Part shown: positions 1 to 5,448 of the stretch, piece by piece | How positions within the stretch are numbered: the first letter of the stretch is position 1 | Layout of the letters: every line of letters begins with the position of its first letter | Source of the DNA: DASYVD01 sp050693035 | GTDB lineage: Bacteria > Actinomycetota > UBA4738 > CALAEC01 | DNA length: 8,066 bases | Reading direction: 5' to 3' | NCBI GenBank assembly: GCA_050693035.1 | Contig: JBOGWB010000020.1 | Coordinates: forward strand, 1-8,066 | Notes under the pieces: generated by a model | Told to the model about the DNA's origin: nothing | Databases searched by the model: none | Seen by the model: the letters and a program-made list of their open reading frames with translations, nothing else | Translations under genes and position numbers: made by a program

Positions 1-105
1 GGGCGGAGGCGGCGGTTGCGGCGGTTCTGGGGGCGTGGGGGGCTCGGGCGGGCCCGGCGGCAGGGGAGGCTGTGGTTGTGGAGGCAGCGGCGGCTCGGGA
101 CCCAT
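1..105 (-). CDS. Proline-rich N-terminus of an unrecognised protein, partial at left edge
   Basis: From an ATG at 105 the minus strand stays open for 35 codons to the window edge. The reading is strongly proline-rich: after Met-Gly-Pro-Glu it is mostly Pro in PP, PPP and PQPQ-like runs, with scattered Gly, Glu, Gln and Thr and a final run of five Pro. An AGGA (114-117) sits 8 nt before the ATG, an acceptable ribosome-binding site. The frame begins 26 nt after the stop of the methionine synthase-like gene on the same strand, so it could be the third cistron of that operon. Proline-rich cytoplasmic N-termini are common in actinobacterial membrane proteins, but nothing here identifies the family. 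The complementary strand reads as a Gly/Cys-rich stretch, so strand choice rests on the start, the spacing and the operon direction. It could also be non-coding low-complexity DNA. Confidence 0.42.
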   Translation of the reverse strand, partial: MGPEPPLPPQPQPPLPPGPPEPPTPPEPPQPPPPP

Positions 106-131
106 CAACGCGATCCTACCCCGGGAGGAAA

Positions 132-1325
132 TTACAGACCGAGGCTCTTCTTCGCCAGCTGCACCCCTGTCACCAGGCTGTCGAGCTTTCGGTACGCAAC
201 GTCCCACGACCGGGTGCGCAGCCCGCAATCAGGGATCACGTGGACGCGGCCGGGGTCGCCGAACACTTCGACGGAATGCAGGACACGATCGCGGACAAGC
301 TCGGGAGGCTCCACGAAGTCCGTGTGGATGTCCAGGACGCCCACCCCCAAGACGGGGCGATAGGGCAAGTCCCGGAACTTCGGAAGGGTCCGGAAGCCGG
401 GGCGGCTCTCCGAGGACACGCCCGGATCGCGGGAGTCGTAGTTGGCGAATCCCACGGCGAACTGGCGGCACCCGTGCATCCTTTCGAGCGCCGGGAAGAA
501 CAGTTCGTAGTCGGAGAAGCAGAGATGGGTGGAGAACACGGCCCCCAGCTCTTCTACGCTCGTGTTGAAGGACTCCACGAACAGATCCAGCTCGTCGGGA
601 TCCGTCGAGCCACCCGGCTCATCGATCTGGAGCCACCGGGCGCCCAGACCGATCAGGGCCTCGAGGTTGGGGCGGATCAGGTTTCGGGCCACGTCCAGGA
701 TGAACGCCCGGCGTCCGGCCCGCCGCCGCTCCCGAGAGCCCGCCGCGCCCAGCCTGGCCTCCCTGAAGTAGTGCTCGTCGAAGGACCAGTCCGCGATGGT
801 GTACGCGCCGGTGATGGGCACCTTCAGCTCGGCACGGGCAACCTCGCGAACGAAGGAGAACTCCTCGTTGTGGTACGGGAGGCGGAGCGAGATCGGGCCG
901 GCGACGGCGGCCTTCGAGTAGTACTTGTTGTCGAAGGCGCGGACGCTCCCTCTCCATTCGAATCCGTCCGAGTGGTCGATGGCCCAGGCATACATCTCCG
1001 AGCGTTGCTGCTCCCCGTCGTACACGACATCCAGGCCCACCGATTCGAGGAACCGGATCGCGTAGCGGCTGGACCACCTCTTCACCTCTTCCTTGCCCTG
1101 CGAATCGAGGGGCGCCCGCCGGAGGATCGCCAGGAGCTCCTCGTACCTCTCGACCCCAAGTCGCTCTCCCCAGAGGCGAGCGTCTTCGATGTCCGCCTCC
1201 TCCACGGGCTGCCCGGCTGCCCCGCGGACCCGCCAGTTGGGCTTGGCCAGCGACCCCAGCTCGTGAGTCAGCAGAGGCGTGGTGAGCAGGGATGAGCCGA
1301 GCTCCTCGAGCGTTTGATCCGTCAT
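132..1325 (-). CDS. metE: Cobalamin-independent methionine synthase, catalytic (C-terminal MetE-like) barrel as a stand-alone protein
   Basis: A 397-residue protein of the UROD/MetE-like TIM-barrel superfamily, equivalent to the catalytic C-terminal half of MetE. That half transfers a methyl group to zinc-activated homocysteine to make methionine in the cytoplasm. Visible signatures are an LGS motif near residue 23 (the TT-x-IGS loop of MetE), GLDVVYDGE near 97-105, KVPITGAYTIADWSF near 168-182, QIDEP (233-237, with the conserved Asp), THLC (266-269), and IPDCGLRTR (364-372). His267, Cys269 and Cys367 fall at zinc-ligand positions. The usual Glu ligand, expected in an LEFAN-like motif, appears as Gly292 (VGFAN). 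From memory the protein resembles archaeal 'core MetE' enzymes (Thermococcales, methanogens) more than the C-half of E. coli MetE; such enzymes may use methylcobalamin or a corrinoid protein rather than folate as donor. The ATG overlaps the upstream stop as ATGA, with GGGAG (1334-1338) 8 nt before it. A longer open frame upstream is antisense noise over the partner gene. Confidence 0.88.
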   Translation of the reverse strand: MTDQTLEELGSSLLTTPLLTHELGSLAKPNWRVRGAAGQPVEEADIEDARLWGERLGVERYEELLAILRRAPLDSQGKEEVKRWSSRYAIRFLESVGLDVVYDGEQQRSEMYAWAIDHSDGFEWRGSVRAFDNKYYSKAAVAGPISLRLPYHNEEFSFVREVARAELKVPITGAYTIADWSFDEHYFREARLGAAGSRERRRAGRRAFILDVARNLIRPNLEALIGLGARWLQIDEPGGSTDPDELDLFVESFNTSVEELGAVFSTHLCFSDYELFFPALERMHGCRQFAVGFANYDSRDPGVSSESRPGFRTLPKFRDLPYRPVLGVGVLDIHTDFVEPPELVRDRVLHSVEVFGDPGRVHVIPDCGLRTRSWDVAYRKLDSLVTGVQLAKKSLGL

Positions 1326-2278
1326 GACGACTGCTCCCGCAGACGCTTCGTGGTCTCGCCGAGCACCCGGACCTTCTGGCTCGCCACCTGCTCTCCGAGG
1401 AGCTCCAGGTCGCTGCCGGAGGTCAGGTACAGGCTGGAGGGCCGGAGCCGTTCCTCGACCCTGCGGACGAACGCGACCACCTCGGCCGTATCCTCGAGGA
1501 CCGATCGTCTCCCGTCGAGGACCCCTGCCACCAAACCGGTTCCCAGCGGGGCAGGGAGGGTATCCAGGTCCGTCTCGGTGAAGTCGATGCCCACGGCGTC
1601 CACCGGCAGCCGGCGAAGCCGATCCACGTGGGGGGCAGCATCCCCGTAGTACAGGTGCATGACGAGCACCGCGTCCTCGGTGGCTTCGCGGATCGGTCCA
1701 AGAGCCTGCTCCAACGCCTCCCACGAGGAGTCCTCGATGCCGAGAGACGGCAGCCAGGGCTCCTCCAGATGAACGAGGGTAGAACCCGCTGAGACGAGTA
1801 GGCCCGCGGCGGGCGCCAGCACGTCCCGCGCCACGTCCATCATCAGGGCATCGCGGTCCTGGTCCGTCTGAGCGGCTCGGGAGAACAGGTAGGGCGAGGG
1901 CAGCGTCGCCACGCGCGGCTCGGGAAACCCGTTCTCCTCCAGCAACGGGACGGGGCCACGCAGGGTGGGCTTGCCTCGAACGGCGGGGGCTCGGAAGAAC
2001 GAGTTGTTGTGGAACCAGCGGACCAGCACCCGGGCGTCCATCCCGTCGGACGACTCGACGAGGGGGCGGAACAGGTCCTGCCACCGGAGGAGCCCATCGG
2101 ACAGCAGGTCCAGCCCCGCTTCCCGCTGCAGGGCAAGGAACTCGTCTCGGTCTCGGCCGAAGGCCTCCTCCACACGCTCCTCGGTGGTCCGGCCCCGGTC
2201 CAGGTCTCGGGTGGCCTGGACGACCGCCTCAGACCGAGGATAGATGCCGTGCTGGTACGCGGAGACGGAGAGTCCCAT
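1322..2278 (-). CDS. MetE N-terminal-domain-like protein, first cistron of a split methionine synthase pair
   Basis: A 318-residue TIM-barrel protein resembling the N-terminal half of cobalamin-independent methionine synthase. Family-like segments are GLDLLSDGLLRWQD (55-68), HNNSFFRAP (90-98), LPSPYLFSRA (126-135), HLEEPWLP (170-177), MHLYYGD (207-213), LPVDAVGIDF (234-243), GLVAGVLDGR (248-257) and TSGSDLELL (286-294). These follow the order of the N-barrel of full-length MetE. The zinc ligands are absent: the HxC of the catalytic barrel is His208-Leu-Tyr210 here. In full-length MetE this half arose by duplication, has lost the metal site and helps bind the folate co-substrate. The likely role is therefore a non-catalytic partner of the next gene, with which it overlaps by 4 nt (ATGA). 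The start ATG is preceded by GTGAGG at 9 nt, a modest ribosome-binding site. Upstream lies a SAM riboswitch leader. A similar adjacent pair occurs in some archaea, from memory. Confidence 0.82.
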   Translation of the reverse strand: MGLSVSAYQHGIYPRSEAVVQATRDLDRGRTTEERVEEAFGRDRDEFLALQREAGLDLLSDGLLRWQDLFRPLVESSDGMDARVLVRWFHNNSFFRAPAVRGKPTLRGPVPLLEENGFPEPRVATLPSPYLFSRAAQTDQDRDALMMDVARDVLAPAAGLLVSAGSTLVHLEEPWLPSLGIEDSSWEALEQALGPIREATEDAVLVMHLYYGDAAPHVDRLRRLPVDAVGIDFTETDLDTLPAPLGTGLVAGVLDGRRSVLEDTAEVVAFVRRVEERLRPSSLYLTSGSDLELLGEQVASQKVRVLGETTKRLREQSS

Positions 2279-2329
2279 GGTTCAGCGCCTCACGATCCTG
2301 TCGTCGCCTCTCATCCCACCCCACATGCC

Positions 2330-2362
2330 AAAAGGCCCGCCTCGCACAGGAGGGCGGACCTT
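2330..2362 (-). terminator. Intrinsic terminator in the SAM riboswitch leader
   Basis: On the minus strand the arms AAGGTCCGCC (2353-2362) and GGCGGGCCTT (2332-2341) form a 10-bp stem with one G-U pair around an 11-nt loop. The arm ends in a run of four U (2330-2333). It lies 14 nt after the riboswitch pseudoknot strand and 51 nt before the start codon of the MetE N-half gene, the position of a transcription-attenuating expression platform. The U tract is short, as is usual in high-GC genomes. Confidence 0.72.
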
Positions 2363-2375
2363 GTGCCACCTCAGC

Positions 2376-2498
2376 CGGACACTTGGTTGCCCCGATCGGG
2401 CCTTCGCCCTTCGGGGCCGCATCTCCGCCGAAACGGAAGGCACCTTGGGTGTCCGTACCCAGGTTGCCGGTCCCGGCGCGCCGGGACCCTCCTGATGC
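2376..2498 (-). promoter_or_regulatory. SAM riboswitch aptamer, SAM-I clan, SAM-I/IV or SAM-IV-like layout
   Basis: Read on the minus strand, P1 is GCATC (2494-2498) with GATGC (2419-2423). P2 is GGTCCCGG (2481-2488) with CCGGGACC (2469-2476) around a CGCG loop. Conserved GGCAACC follows (2462-2468). P3 is TGGGT (2457-2461) with ACCCA (2446-2450), loop ACGGAC. Then come AGGTGC and TTCC, a short P4 (CCG-TTT-CGG) and GGAGATGC. GCAACC, AGGTGC-x-TTCC and GGAGAT are core signatures of SAM-I class aptamers. P2 is a plain hairpin without the SAM-I kink-turn. Downstream of P1 lies a P5 hairpin (GCCCCGA 2411-2417 with TCGGGGC 2389-2395, inner GGGC-GAAG-GCCC), and GTCCG (2376-2380) complements CGGAC (2451-2455) in the P3 loop. 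The P5 and P3-loop pseudoknot arrangement is known for the SAM-IV and SAM-I/IV relatives. High SAM would be expected to switch off the downstream methionine synthase pair. Confidence 0.88.
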
Positions 2499-2505
2499 TC
2501 GAACA

Positions 2506-2535
2506 ACGCTAGCAGAGGGTGCCGGAAATCGTCAA
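2506..2535 (-). promoter_or_regulatory. Sigma70-type promoter for the riboswitch-metE operon
   Basis: The minus strand has TTGACG (2530-2535) as a near-consensus -35 element, an 18-nt spacer, and TAGCGT (2506-2511), which fits the actinobacterial TANNNT -10 pattern. The predicted start, about 7 nt downstream at 2498-2499, falls exactly at the first base of riboswitch helix P1. That agreement supports both calls. Confidence 0.7.
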
Positions 2536-2561
2536 CGAAACCGGGGGTCCAGGGACAGCTG

Positions 2562-2882
2562 CTAGTGGAAGGAGTGGCCGCAGGAGCAGGTGCTCGTGGC
2601 CACCGGGTTGTCGATGGTGAAGCCGCTGGCCTCCAGGGAGTCCACGAAGTCGACCTTGGCCTCCTTGAGGTACGGCGCGCTCATCTTGTCCACCACGACG
2701 CGGACGCCGTGCTGCTCGGAGGTGACGTCGCCGTCCCCGACCGAGTCGTCGAGGTACATGGCGTAGCGGAGCCCGGAGCAGCCGCCCGGCTGGACGGCCA
2801 CCCGAAGCACCACGTCCGGCTGGCCCTCCTGCTGGAGGAGCTCCTGGACCTTGCCTGCCGCGGATTGAGTCAGCGTGATCAT
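2562..2882 (-). CDS. erpA: A-type iron-sulfur cluster carrier/insertion protein (IscA/SufA/ErpA family)
   Basis: A 106-residue protein covering the full HesB/IscA fold, in line with the family's usual 105-120 residues. A-type carriers receive iron-sulfur clusters from the scaffold machinery and pass them to target enzymes in the cytoplasm. The three cluster-binding cysteines are visible: Cys35 in GGCSGLRY and Cys99 and Cys101 in the C-terminal TCSCGHSFH. The start is placed at the ATG at 2882 (MITLTQ, typical for the family) rather than the ATG at 2891, because a consensus TATAAT box overlaps the latter and predicts a leaderless transcript beginning at 2882. Family membership is near certain; the choice among erpA, sufA and iscA is by analogy with actinobacterial genomes. 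It stands apart from the sufS-sufU genes about 4 kb away. Confidence 0.93.
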   Translation of the reverse strand: MITLTQSAAGKVQELLQQEGQPDVVLRVAVQPGGCSGLRYAMYLDDSVGDGDVTSEQHGVRVVVDKMSAPYLKEAKVDFVDSLEASGFTIDNPVATSTCSCGHSFH

Positions 2883-2889
2883 CTCGCCC

Positions 2890-2895
2890 ATTATA
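2890..2895 (-). promoter_or_regulatory. Consensus -10 box (TATAAT) for a leaderless A-type carrier mRNA
   Basis: A perfect TATAAT on the minus strand ends 7 nt before the ATG at 2882, so transcription should begin at or one base before that ATG. No clear -35 is seen; TGCGAA at 17 nt is weak. The box overlaps the alternative upstream ATG (2889-2891), which would then not be transcribed. Confidence 0.6.
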
Positions 2896-2950
2896 CGGGT
2901 CGGAGAGACTCGTTCGCAGGTTGAGGGCTCGGACCGCCCTCGATTTCCCC

Positions 2951-3427
2951 TCAGTCCTCCTTGAACTCGGCGGGCTCCGCCCCGGAGGCCCGGAGGAGAT
3001 CGTCGGGGGCGACGGGGAACACCGCCTGAGGGGTGCCGGCGGCCGCCCACAGCACGTCGTACCCCAGGAGGTCGCGGTCCATGACCACCCGCACCGGTCG
3101 GGGATAGCCGAACGGCGGGGTGCCTCCGATCGCGAACCCGGTGGCCTCCCGAGCCTCCTCGGGGCTGGCCCGCCGGACCTCCTCCGCGCCCAGGGCTCCC
3201 GCGAGCCGGGCCGTGTCGGCCCGGTTGGAGCCCGAGGTGAGAGCGACGAACGGCCTCCCGTCGGCCACGAAGACCAGCGACTTCACGATCTGGCCCACCT
3301 CGCACCCAACCGCGCGCGCGGCGGCCTCGGCCGTCTTCGTCCCCTCCGAGAACTCGTGGACCTCGATGGAGAGACCCCGGTCCAGGGCCTCCTGCTGGAA
3401 CCGCTCCACCCCCGTCGACCTGGCCAC
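2951..3427 (-). CDS. ybaK: YbaK/EbsC-family aminoacyl-tRNA deacylase (Cys-tRNA(Pro) deacylase-like)
   Basis: A 158-residue single-domain protein of the YbaK/ProX family. These are free-standing relatives of the prolyl-tRNA synthetase editing domain that hydrolyse mischarged tRNAs in the cytoplasm, classically Cys-tRNA(Pro) or Ala-tRNA(Pro). Signatures are IVKSLVF (47-53), where Lys49 is the conserved catalytic lysine position, the glycine-rich loop GFAIGGTPPFGYP (97-109), and AGTPQAVF (130-137). The start is a GTG preceded by AAGGAG (3436-3441) at 8 nt. It begins 3 nt after the glycerate kinase stop, so the two genes are probably co-transcribed. The exact tRNA substrate cannot be read from the sequence. 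Confidence 0.9.
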   Translation of the reverse strand: MARSTGVERFQQEALDRGLSIEVHEFSEGTKTAEAAARAVGCEVGQIVKSLVFVADGRPFVALTSGSNRADTARLAGALGAEEVRRASPEEAREATGFAIGGTPPFGYPRPVRVVMDRDLLGYDVLWAAAGTPQAVFPVAPDDLLRASGAEPAEFKED

Positions 3428-3430
3428 CCG

Positions 3431-4561
3431 CTACTCTCCTTTCCCTCGGACGAACCGGCGGGCCACCTCTTCCCCCGCCTCTTCAAGGAGCTCGCGGGGC
3501 CTCGCCATGGCCTCGTCGAGGCCGGCTCGCTCCGCTAGCGAGTACACGACATCAGCGTCGGGCCGGGACCCCTCCTGGATCTGCCCTGCCACCAGCGCGG
3601 AACCTTTCCGGGCCTCCCGAGCGATCCGCAGCACGCCCGCCGGGGCCTTCCCCCGCTCCGATTGGCGGTCGTACCGCCCCTCGCCGGTGACCACCACGTC
3701 GGCCGACTCGACCCGACCGGGGAGACCGACCGCCTCGGCCACCAGGTCGAAGCCGGGGCGCAGGTTGGCTCCCAGGAAGGCCACCAGTCCCCCGCCGAGG
3801 CCTCCGGCGGCACCCGCACCGGGGAGGTCGCGGACGTCGATCCCCAGCTCCCGGTGGACGATCGCGGCGAAATGCCCGAGGGCCCGGTCGAGGAAGGCCA
3901 CGTCGCCAGGATCCGCACCCTTCTGCGGCCCGTAGACCGCGGAGGCACCGTGGGGGCCGGTGAGAGGGTTGTCGACGTCCGAAGCCACCACGAACTCGAC
4001 GTCCCGGACCGACGGGTGGAGCCCCGACATGTCGATGCGGGCCAGCCGGTCCAGGGCGGCCCCGCCGGGCGGGAGATCCATCCCCTCTTCGTCAAGGAGG
4101 CGGATCCCCAGCGCCTGGGCCACCCCGGCCCCGGCGTCGTTGGTGGCGCTCCCCCCGATGCACACCATCACCCGGGCGGGACCGTGCTCGCAGGCCGCCA
4201 GGATCAGCTGGCCCGTTCCGCGGGTGGTGGCCCGGAGGGGATCGTGCCGACCCTCGTCCAGGAGCGCGAGCCCCGACGCTCTGGCCATCTCCACCACGCC
4301 CACGAGCCCGGTCGGTGTGGGGACCAGCCCGTAGGCCGCTTCGACCGGAGCCCCCAGGGGTCCCGCCACCGTGGCCTCACGGATCTCCCCACTCAGCGCG
4401 GCCACCAGGGCTTCGAGCGTGCCGTCACCGCCGTCGGCTACCGGGACCTCCTCGATGTCGGCCTCCCGATCGCCGCGATTCCATCCCTCGGCCAACGCTC
4501 GGGCGACCTCCGACGCGTCGAGGGTTCCCTTGAACTTGTCCGGGGCGATCACGACTCGCAC
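3431..4561 (-). CDS. glxK: Glycerate kinase, type I (GlxK/GarK family)
   Basis: A 376-residue protein, the usual full length of the type I glycerate kinase family, which phosphorylates D-glycerate with ATP. GlxK/GarK members usually make 2-phosphoglycerate and link glyoxylate or glucarate breakdown to glycolysis. Family motifs in order are PDKFKGTL (7-14), VADGGDGT (41-48), GGSATNDAGAG (136-146), SDVDNPLTG (194-202) with GPQKGA just after, GAGAAGGLGGGL (248-259) and TGEGRYDRQSERGKAP (292-307). The GTG start gives the typical N-terminus (M-RVVIAPDK). There is no ribosome-binding site, but TACGCT stands 7 nt upstream, as in a leaderless gene. No glyoxylate-pathway neighbours are in view, so the source of glycerate is unknown. 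It is divergent from the MDMPI-family gene across a 56-bp gap. Confidence 0.95.
   Translation of the reverse strand: MRVVIAPDKFKGTLDASEVARALAEGWNRGDREADIEEVPVADGGDGTLEALVAALSGEIREATVAGPLGAPVEAAYGLVPTPTGLVGVVEMARASGLALLDEGRHDPLRATTRGTGQLILAACEHGPARVMVCIGGSATNDAGAGVAQALGIRLLDEEGMDLPPGGAALDRLARIDMSGLHPSVRDVEFVVASDVDNPLTGPHGASAVYGPQKGADPGDVAFLDRALGHFAAIVHRELGIDVRDLPGAGAAGGLGGGLVAFLGANLRPGFDLVAEAVGLPGRVESADVVVTGEGRYDRQSERGKAPAGVLRIAREARKGSALVAGQIQEGSRPDADVVYSLAERAGLDEAMARPRELLEEAGEEVARRFVRGKGE
3436..3441 (-). promoter_or_regulatory. Shine-Dalgarno AAGGAG deciding the GTG start of ybaK
   Basis: AAGGAG on the minus strand lies 8 nt before GTG 3427 and within the last codons of the upstream kinase gene. 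It supports this GTG over any later start. Confidence 0.65.
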
Positions 4562-4568
4562 GCGAGGG

Positions 4569-4574
4569 AGCGTA
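4569..4574 (-). promoter_or_regulatory. Candidate -10 box (TACGCT) for leaderless glxK transcript
   Basis: TACGCT (TANNNT) ends 7 nt before the GTG at 4561 on the minus strand, the same spacing as in front of the A-type carrier gene. No good -35 and no ribosome-binding site are visible. Confidence 0.4.
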
Positions 4575-4603
4575 CCGTTCCAGGTGTCCCGCGACCCACC
4601 CGG

Positions 4604-4609
4604 TACAAT
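4604..4609 (+). promoter_or_regulatory. Candidate -10 box (TACAAT) for near-leaderless MDMPI-family gene
   Basis: TACAAT on the plus strand ends 8 nt before the ATG at 4618. A purine start at G4616 or A4617 would leave only a 1-2 nt leader. With the box at 4569-4574 it makes a compact divergent promoter region of 56 bp. Confidence 0.5.
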
Positions 4610-4617
4610 CGCCCGGA

Positions 4618-5448
4618 ATGACCCTCGACAGGGCGTGGCTCCTCGGCGTGGCCCGGGCCGAACGCGAAGGCCTGGGCAGGACCGTGCAGTACACGCCTCC
4701 GGACGCCTGGGACAACGCCACTCCCTGCGCCGGCTGGCGGGTCCGTGACGTCCTTGCTCACCTCGCCGCGGCGGAGGTGGCGGCGGCGGCCGTGCTCGCC
4801 GGTGAGACTCCCACCGAGATCGACGCGTACGCCAAGAGCCTCGACGACGACAACCTGACGCTCGACGGGTTCAACGACTCGGCGGTTCGTCGCCGGGCCG
4901 AGACCGACGTCCGATCGGTCGCGGTCGAGTGGGGCCGTGCCGCCGACCTCCTGTTGGTCCGGGCATCCAAGACCACCGCCCTGGACTGGGTCGATCGGCG
5001 GGTGTCGTGGTTCGGGGCCGACCTTCGGATCGGGGACTTCATCCAGATGCGGGTGACGGAATGGTGGGTGCACGGCGCGGACATGCTCGTTGGAGCGGCG
5101 ATGCCGCCCCGCCTCGAGCACCCCCCGATCTTCTGCGTGAACGACCTGGCGGTGCGCCTGATCCCCTACGCCCTCTCCCTGAAGGGACTCTCGTTCCCCG
5201 ACCGCAGCCTGGCCATCGATCTGAAGGGGGTGGGCGGGGGGAGCTGGCACCAGGGCATGGCGGGCCACTACACGCCCCCCGAGGGGAAGCGAGCGGACGC
5301 CATCATCTCCGGGCGGGGCCACGCTTTCGCGGAGGTCTCAGCGGACCGCGTCGATGCCGACCTGTGCCTCTACGACGGCGTCCTGCTGCTCGGCGGGGAC
5401 GTGGAGCTCGCCGAGACCGTCCTCAAGGCCCTCCGGACGAGCCCGTAG
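4618..5448 (+). CDS. Maleylpyruvate isomerase family mycothiol-dependent enzyme (DinB-fold, MDMPI)
   Basis: A 276-residue protein with an N-terminal DinB-like four-helix bundle (about 1-160) and a C-terminal domain of the MDMPI/sterol-carrier type. The TPCAGWRVRDVLAHL segment (35-49) is the hallmark of the family. His48, Glu148 and His152 (EWWVH) match the metal-binding His, Glu-x3-His pattern known from mycothiol-dependent maleylpyruvate isomerase of Corynebacterium. Such enzymes use mycothiol, the actinobacterial low-molecular-weight thiol, as cofactor in isomerisation, detoxification or thiol-transfer reactions. The family is large and mostly uncharacterised, and no aromatic-catabolism genes are nearby, so the substrate is unknown. 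It is the only plus-strand gene. Its last 26 bp overlap the 3' end of msrA. Confidence 0.87.
   Translation: MTLDRAWLLGVARAEREGLGRTVQYTPPDAWDNATPCAGWRVRDVLAHLAAAEVAAAAVLAGETPTEIDAYAKSLDDDNLTLDGFNDSAVRRRAETDVRSVAVEWGRAADLLLVRASKTTALDWVDRRVSWFGADLRIGDFIQMRVTEWWVHGADMLVGAAMPPRLEHPPIFCVNDLAVRLIPYALSLKGLSFPDRSLAIDLKGVGGGSWHQGMAGHYTPPEGKRADAIISGRGHAFAEVSADRVDADLCLYDGVLLLGGDVELAETVLKALRTSP

Noticed and set aside
72..1295. Long plus-strand open frame (about 400 codons) opposite the methionine synthase gene.
   Set aside because: It is a shadow of high-GC codon bias. The opposite strand has unmistakable MetE motifs, and this frame has none.
1326..2084. N-terminal extension of the methionine synthase frame giving a 650-residue protein.
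   Set aside because: It is an open frame antisense-in-phase over the MetE N-half gene, rich in Arg, Gly and Pro with no family similarity. The ATG at 1325 has its own ribosome-binding site and the ATGA overlap.
2376..2498. Classical SAM-I riboswitch or cobalamin riboswitch as the leader identity.
   Set aside because: The simple P2 without a kink-turn and the P5 plus P3-loop pseudoknot argue against classical SAM-I. No B12-box-like sequence is present, so cobalamin is excluded.
2883..3305. Upstream extension of the A-type carrier frame.
   Set aside because: The added residues are Arg/Gly-rich noise over the ybaK gene, and the -10 box places transcription start at 2882.
3662..4621. Plus-strand open frame of 319 codons opposite glycerate kinase.
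   Set aside because: It is a mirror of the kinase gene on the other strand with no recognisable protein features.
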